Origin: RH-AL1 sp965198485
GTDB lineage: Bacteria > Pseudomonadota > Alphaproteobacteria > Rhizobiales > Beijerinckiaceae
Assembly: GCA_965198485.1 (NCBI GenBank)
Contig: CBDAPQ010000005.1
Span: 2,728,001-2,792,000 of the forward strand
Direction: 5' to 3'
Length of the DNA: 64,000 nt
Below are positions 59,721 to 64,000 of the stretch, piece by piece (the stretch's first letter is position 1; each line of letters opens with the position of its first letter). The position numbers and the translations under genes were made by a program. The notes under the pieces were generated by a model. That model searched no databases and was not told where the DNA came from. It saw only the letters and a program-made list of their open reading frames with translations.

Positions 59721-61352
59721 ATGACCCATCAGAGCTTCCAGCGCGTCGTCGGCGCGCATCGTCTTCTGGAGCGCGCGGCGGCGGCCCATCCGCAGGCTTC
59801 GGCGATCGACTTCATGGGCCGCAAGACGACCTATGCCGCGCTCGCCGCGGCGGCGGACCGCGTTGCCGCCGGCCTGCAGGCGCTCGGCGTCGCCAAGGGT
59901 GATCGCGTCGGGCTCTGCCTGCCCAACACGCCCTACAGCGTCATCGGCTATTACGCGGCGCTGAAGATCGGCGCGATCGTGGTGAACTACAGCCCGCTCT
60001 ACGTGGAGCGCGAGCTCGAGCATCAGATCCGCGACAGCGGCACCAGCGTCATGTTCACGATCGACGTGGCCGAGATCCACGCCAAGGTCGCGGCGGCCTG
60101 CGCCCGCGCCGGCGTGCGCCATGTCGTGCTGTGCCCGCTCGCCGATGTCCTGCCGCGGATCAAGGGCACGCTGCTGCGGCTGCTCAAGCGCAAGACCATC
60201 GCCCGCCTGCCCGACGACGGCCGCCACCTTGCCTTCTCCAAGCTCCTCGCCACGACGGCCGCGCCGAAGCCGGTCAAGGTCGGCGACGACGACATCGCCG
60301 TGCTGCAATACACCGGCGGCACCACCGGCACGCCGAAAGGCGCGATTCTGACCCATGCCAACATCGTCGCCAACGTCGAACAGAACGTCGCCTTCGATCC
60401 GACGCGTCGCATGGGCGAGGAGCGCGTGCTGGGCGTGATTCCGCTGTTCCACGTGTTCGCGATGACGGTGGTCATGAACTACGCCGTGCGCATCGCGGCG
60501 GAGATGATCCTGCTGCCGCGCTTCGACCTCGACGATACGCTCAAGACGATGCTGCGCACCAAGCCGACGGTGTTCCCCGGCGTGCCGACGCTTTACGGCG
60601 CGATCGCCAAGCGCGCCGAGGCCAGGAAGGCCGACCTGTCCTTCGTGCGGCTCTGCATCTCCGGTGGCGCGCCGCTGCCGCAGGAGGTCGGCCGGATGTT
60701 CGAGAAGGTCACCGGCACCAAGCTGGTGGAAGGCTACGGCCTTACCGAGACCTCGCCCGTGGTGTCGTGCAATCCGTCGCACGGCGAGGTGAAAGTCGGC
60801 TCGATCGGGCTGCCGCTCGCCGACACCATCGTCGAGATCCGCGATCCCGCGACCCGCTCGCTGATGCCGACCGGCGAGCGCGGCGAGCTGGTGGTGCGCG
60901 GGCCGCAGGTCATGCGCGGCTACTGGAACAAGCCGGAGGAGACCGCCGCCGTGCTCGACCAGCACGGGCTGCGCACCGGCGACATCGGCTACAAGGATGA
61001 AGACGGCTACGTCTTCATCGTGGACCGCATCAAGGACATCATCCTCTCCGGCGGCTACAACGTGTATCCCCGCACCATCGAGGACGCGCTCTACCAGCAT
61101 CCCGACGTGCGCGAGGCGATCGCGCTCGGCGTGCCCGACGCCTATCGCGGACAGTCGGCCAAGGCCTTCGTGGTGCTCCGAGAGGGCGCATCGACGACTT
61201 CGGCCGACCTCGCCATCTTCCTCGAGAGCTACCTCTCCAAGATCGAGCGACCGCGGGAGATCGTGATCCGGGCCGCGCTGCCGAAGACGGCAGTCGGCAA
61301 GCTGTCGCGCAAGGAACTGGTGGCCGAGGAAACCGCGGGAGCGTCAGCGTGA
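59721..61352 (+). CDS. long-chain fatty-acid CoA ligase
   Basis: This 543-aa member of the AMP-forming acyl-CoA synthetase family activates fatty acids as CoA thioesters. The ATP/AMP motif YTGGTTGTPKGAILTH, the acyl-binding region GYGLTETSPV, and the hinge DIGYKDEDGYVFIVDRIKD are present, with the C-terminal lysine in KTAVGKLSRKEL. I chose ATG 59721 over a GTG at 59703, which has its GGGAAG too close. Its stop overlaps the regulator start, opening a fatty-acid degradation operon. Confidence 0.93.
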   Translation: MTHQSFQRVVGAHRLLERAAAAHPQASAIDFMGRKTTYAALAAAADRVAAGLQALGVAKGDRVGLCLPNTPYSVIGYYAALKIGAIVVNYSPLYVERELEHQIRDSGTSVMFTIDVAEIHAKVAAACARAGVRHVVLCPLADVLPRIKGTLLRLLKRKTIARLPDDGRHLAFSKLLATTAAPKPVKVGDDDIAVLQYTGGTTGTPKGAILTHANIVANVEQNVAFDPTRRMGEERVLGVIPLFHVFAMTVVMNYAVRIAAEMILLPRFDLDDTLKTMLRTKPTVFPGVPTLYGAIAKRAEARKADLSFVRLCISGGAPLPQEVGRMFEKVTGTKLVEGYGLTETSPVVSCNPSHGEVKVGSIGLPLADTIVEIRDPATRSLMPTGERGELVVRGPQVMRGYWNKPEETAAVLDQHGLRTGDIGYKDEDGYVFIVDRIKDIILSGGYNVYPRTIEDALYQHPDVREAIALGVPDAYRGQSAKAFVVLREGASTTSADLAIFLESYLSKIERPREIVIRAALPKTAVGKLSRKELVAEETAGASA

Positions 61353-61819
61353 ACCTGCCGCTCGACACCTCCGGCCTTGCGGCGGACGCCCCGGTCAAGG
61401 GCCTGCGCCGGCGCCGGCTGCCTGAAGGCGAGCGGCTGGTCACCGTCACCGATCTCGCCGCCGATCTCGGCATCACGGCGCGCACCCTGCGTTTCTACGA
61501 GGACCAGGGACTGATCCAGCCGCGCCGGCTCGGCGCCACCCGCGTGTACTCGAACCGCGAACGCGCGCGCATGATCCTGATCCTGCGCGGCAAGCGGCTC
61601 GGCTTCTCCATCCGCGAGATCAAGGACTACCTCGACCTCTACGACGCCGACCCCCGCCACGAGACCCAGACCCGGGCGCTTCTCGCCAAGATCGTCCAGC
61701 GCCGCGCCCAGCTCGAGGAGCAACGCGTCGCCATCACCGAAGCGCTCGACGGCCTCGCCGCCCTCGAGCGCGACGCCGAGATCCAGCTCGCCCGCCAGGG
61801 GCTTCGCCGTAAACGCTGA
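61349..61819 (+). CDS. MerR-family regulator of the fatty-acid operon
   Basis: This 156-aa regulator starts at a GTG overlapping the ligase stop (GTGA). The winged helix VTVTDLAADLGITARTLRFYED is a classic MerR DNA-binding start, followed by RLGATRVYSNRERARMILIL and a coiled-coil dimer helix (LAKIVQRRAQLEEQRVAITE). There is no metal-binding cysteine, so it probably senses an organic ligand, as LiuR-type regulators of acyl-CoA pathways do. Control of this operon is inferred from position. Confidence 0.88.
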   Translation: MNLPLDTSGLAADAPVKGLRRRRLPEGERLVTVTDLAADLGITARTLRFYEDQGLIQPRRLGATRVYSNRERARMILILRGKRLGFSIREIKDYLDLYDADPRHETQTRALLAKIVQRRAQLEEQRVAITEALDGLAALERDAEIQLARQGLRRKR

Positions 61820-61840
61820 AGACTTTCGAGGACCAGACCC

Positions 61841-62980
61841 ATGATGCAGAACATCGTCATCGCCGGCTACGCCCGCTCGCCGTTCACGCTGGCCAGGAAG
61901 GGCGCGCTGACCAAGGTGCGGCCCGACGACCTCGTCGCCGAGGTGGTGCGCGCGCTCGTGCAGCGCACCGGCGTCGATCCCAGCGAGATCGAGGACCTGA
62001 TCCTCGGCTGCGCCTTCCCCGAAGGCGAGCAGGGCCTCAACATGGCGCGTATGGTCGCGCTACAGGCTGACCTGCCGCTCAGCGTCGGCGGCTCGACGGT
62101 GAACCGCTTCTGCGGCTCCTCGATGCACGCCATCCACATCGCCGCCGGCCAGATCGGCATCGGCGCGGGCGACGCCTTCATCTGCGCCGGCGTCGAGAGC
62201 ATGACCCGCGTGCCGATGGGCGGCTACAACCCGATGCCCAACCCCGCCCTCAACGCCAAGCAGCCCGGCGCCTATATCGGGATGGGTGAGACCGCCGAGA
62301 ACGTGGCGCGGCGCTGGCAGATCACCCGCGCCGCCCAGGAGGAGCTGGCAGTGCGCTCGCACCAGCGTGCCAACGCCGCGCAGGCCGAGGGCCGGCTCAG
62401 CGACGAGATCGTGCCGATCAAGACCAACGGCCACGCCGTCGACAGGGACGGCTGCATTCGGCCGGAGACCTCGAAGGAGGTGCTGGCCGGGCTGAAGCCG
62501 GCGTTCGACCAGGAGGGCTCGGTGACCGCCGGCACCTCTTCGCCGATCACCGACGGCGCCGCCGCCGTGCTGGTGTGCTCGGAGGAGTTCGCCAAGCGCC
62601 ACAGCCTCGAGCCTCTGGCCCGCCTCGCCGCCGTCGCCGTGTCGGGCTGCGAGCCCGACATCATGGGCATCGGCCCGGTCAAGGCCACCCGCAAGGCGCT
62701 GGCCCGCGCCAAGATCGACATCGGCCAAATCGACGTCGTCGAGCTGAACGAGGCCTTCGCCAGCCAGGCGCTGGCCTGCATGCGCGAGCTCGGCATCCGC
62801 GACGAGACGCTGAACCTCGATGGCGGCGCGCTGGCGCTGGGCCACCCGCTCGGCGCCACCGGCGCCCGCATCACCGGCAAGGCGGCGAGCCTGCTGAAGC
62901 GCGAGGGCGGGCGCTACGCGCTCTCCACGCAGTGCATCGGCGGCGGCCAGGGCATCGCCACGATCATGGAGCGCATCTGA
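61841..62980 (+). CDS. acetyl-CoA acyltransferase (thiolase)
   Basis: This 379-aa thiolase cleaves 3-ketoacyl-CoA to acetyl-CoA in beta-oxidation. The nucleophilic cysteine is in NRFCGSSMHAIH, the histidine in GGALALGHPLGATGARITG and the second cysteine in STQCIGGGQG. Its length and position beside a 3-hydroxyacyl-CoA dehydrogenase fit a FadA-type role. The ATG-ATG start is 22 bases after the regulator stop, and its own stop overlaps the next start (TGATG). Confidence 0.95.
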   Translation: MMQNIVIAGYARSPFTLARKGALTKVRPDDLVAEVVRALVQRTGVDPSEIEDLILGCAFPEGEQGLNMARMVALQADLPLSVGGSTVNRFCGSSMHAIHIAAGQIGIGAGDAFICAGVESMTRVPMGGYNPMPNPALNAKQPGAYIGMGETAENVARRWQITRAAQEELAVRSHQRANAAQAEGRLSDEIVPIKTNGHAVDRDGCIRPETSKEVLAGLKPAFDQEGSVTAGTSSPITDGAAAVLVCSEEFAKRHSLEPLARLAAVAVSGCEPDIMGIGPVKATRKALARAKIDIGQIDVVELNEAFASQALACMRELGIRDETLNLDGGALALGHPLGATGARITGKAASLLKREGGRYALSTQCIGGGQGIATIMERI

Positions 62981-64000
62981 TGACGAGCGGAGAGATCAAG
63001 GTCGAGACCTCGACCGAGCGGGCCATCGGCAAGGTCGCGGTGATCGGCTCGGGCGTGATGGGCTCCGGCATCGCCGCGCAGATCGCCAATGCCGGCGTGC
63101 CGGTGCTGCTGCTCGACATCGTCGGCCGAGGGATCAACGACGGGGAAGATCGCACCGCCATCGCGCGGGGCGCCATCGAGAAGCTGCTCAAGACCGAGCC
63201 GGCGCCGCTGATGTCGCCGCGCGCGGCGCGGCTGATCACGCCGGGCAACCTCGAGGACGACATCGCCAAGGTCGCGGAATGCGACTGGATCGTCGAGGTC
63301 GTGCTGGAGCGCCTCGACGTGAAGCAGGACCTCTATCGCAAGCTCGACGCCGTGCGCCGCCCCGGCACCCCGGTGTCGTCGAACACCTCGACCATCCCGC
63401 TGTCGCACCTCATCGGCGGCATGCCCGACGCCTTCGCGCGCGACTTCATGATCACGCATTTCTTCAACCCGCCGCGCTACATGCGACTGCTGGAGGTGGT
63501 GACCGGGCCGGCGACCGACCCCGCGATGGTCGAGAAGATCTCGGCCTTCGCCGACGTCAAGCTCGGCAAGAGCATCGTGGTCTGCCACGACAGCCCCGGC
63601 TTCATCGCCAACCGCCTCGGCATCTACTGGCTGCAGCTGGCGCTGAAGACCGCCGTCGCCGACAAGCTCAGCATCGGCGAGGCCGACGCCGTCATGGGCA
63701 AGCCCTTCGGCATACCCGGCACCGGCGTGTTCGGCCTGATGGACCTCGTCGGGCTCGACCTTGGGCCGCACATCAACGCCAGCCTCGCGGCGGCGCTGCC
63801 CAAGACCGATGCCTTCCACGACACGCTGCACGACTTCCCGCTGCTGCAGAAGCTGATCTCGGAGGGCTACACCGGCCGCAAGGGCAAGGGCGGTTTCTAC
63901 CGCATGAACAAGGCCAACGGGAAGAAGCAGAAGGAGGCGATCGACCTCGCCTCCGGCCATTACGCCGTGCCGAGCGCGGACGAGTTCCTCGAGCTCAAGG
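62980..64000 (+). CDS. 3-hydroxyacyl-CoA dehydrogenase (FadB-type), 3' end outside window
   Basis: This is the N-terminal 340 codons of a fatty-acid oxidation enzyme; it runs off the window. The Rossmann start KVAVIGSGVMGSGIAAQIAN binds NAD, and SNTSTIPLSHLIGG, ITHFFNPPRYMRLLEVVTGP and SPGFIANRLGIYWLQ are 3-hydroxyacyl-CoA dehydrogenase motifs, with the catalytic histidine in THFFNPP. The dehydrogenase domain comes first, so an enoyl-CoA hydratase domain may follow beyond the window, as in some alphaproteobacterial forms. Confidence 0.92.
   Translation, partial: MTSGEIKVETSTERAIGKVAVIGSGVMGSGIAAQIANAGVPVLLLDIVGRGINDGEDRTAIARGAIEKLLKTEPAPLMSPRAARLITPGNLEDDIAKVAECDWIVEVVLERLDVKQDLYRKLDAVRRPGTPVSSNTSTIPLSHLIGGMPDAFARDFMITHFFNPPRYMRLLEVVTGPATDPAMVEKISAFADVKLGKSIVVCHDSPGFIANRLGIYWLQLALKTAVADKLSIGEADAVMGKPFGIPGTGVFGLMDLVGLDLGPHINASLAAALPKTDAFHDTLHDFPLLQKLISEGYTGRKGKGGFYRMNKANGKKQKEAIDLASGHYAVPSADEFLELK

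Noticed and set aside
59679..61100. 473-codon minus-strand frame over the acyl-CoA ligase
   Set aside because: Shadow of the ligase, which carries all family motifs.
1..64000. tRNA, rRNA, CRISPR, riboswitch and replication origin search by eye
   Set aside because: No cloverleaf, ribosomal segment, repeat-spacer array or known riboswitch core was recognised; a covariance-model scan would be needed to exclude small RNAs.

Overview
This 64-kb window is high-GC chromosomal DNA from an alphaproteobacterium, most likely order Hyphomicrobiales (Rhizobiales). Markers for this are a TIGR02301/NUDIX/pdxH cluster, RT0821/Lpp0805 and DUF6460 proteins, a bacterial arginyltransferase (Bpt), a Suv3-like helicase, a six-domain S1, and promoters of the EcfG general-stress type (GGAAC-N16/17-CGTT). 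The genus cannot be fixed from the sequence. I saw no rRNA, tRNA, CRISPR array, prophage or replication origin.

Layout. 1-3.3 kb: the N-terminal part of a K+-independent H+-pyrophosphatase (hppA), a secreted carboxymuconolactone-decarboxylase-like protein, and thiL. 3.35-8.16 kb: an accessory island of lower GC holding an intact Phd/VapC-type toxin-antitoxin pair with a palindromic operator, a decayed second antitoxin copy, two tandem IS5-family (IS427-like) elements, an IS630 element, and an orphan gene that overlaps the end of gatA by four bases. 8.2-24 kb: housekeeping genes (gatCA, ruvX, psd, pdxH, rpsU, mobA, plsC, dsbB, bpt, rpmE) mixed with many small secreted or lipid-anchored proteins. 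24-36 kb: mog with a double DUF1330 protein, an AmpG-like transporter, threonine aldolase, a formyltransferase, ssb, a polyprenyl diphosphate synthase, a TrmN6-like methyltransferase, maeB and a sulfotransferase-like gene. 36-47 kb: a membrane GGDEF-EAL protein, a decayed nucleotidyltransferase/HEPN pair, ispG, a NarL-type regulator, an MscS channel, ndk, a zinc alcohol dehydrogenase, and a small patch with a 104-bp palindromic element and a duplicated scrap of the helicase 3' end. 47-59.6 kb: the Suv3-like helicase, a hybrid sensor kinase, two DUF4142 paralogues each behind an EcfG-like promoter, rpsA, a two-gene operon of unknown function sharing one domain, and an SMP-30-like enzyme. 59.7-64 kb: a fatty-acid degradation operon (acyl-CoA ligase, MerR regulator, thiolase, 3-hydroxyacyl-CoA dehydrogenase) with overlapping genes, cut by the window end.

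No single unmistakable new system stands out. The best candidates for a second look are the two-gene operon after rpsA (57511-58565), the stress-promoter-driven secreted proteins (10937-11281; 53789-55158), the orphan gene coupled to gatA, and the layered decay of toxin-antitoxin modules.
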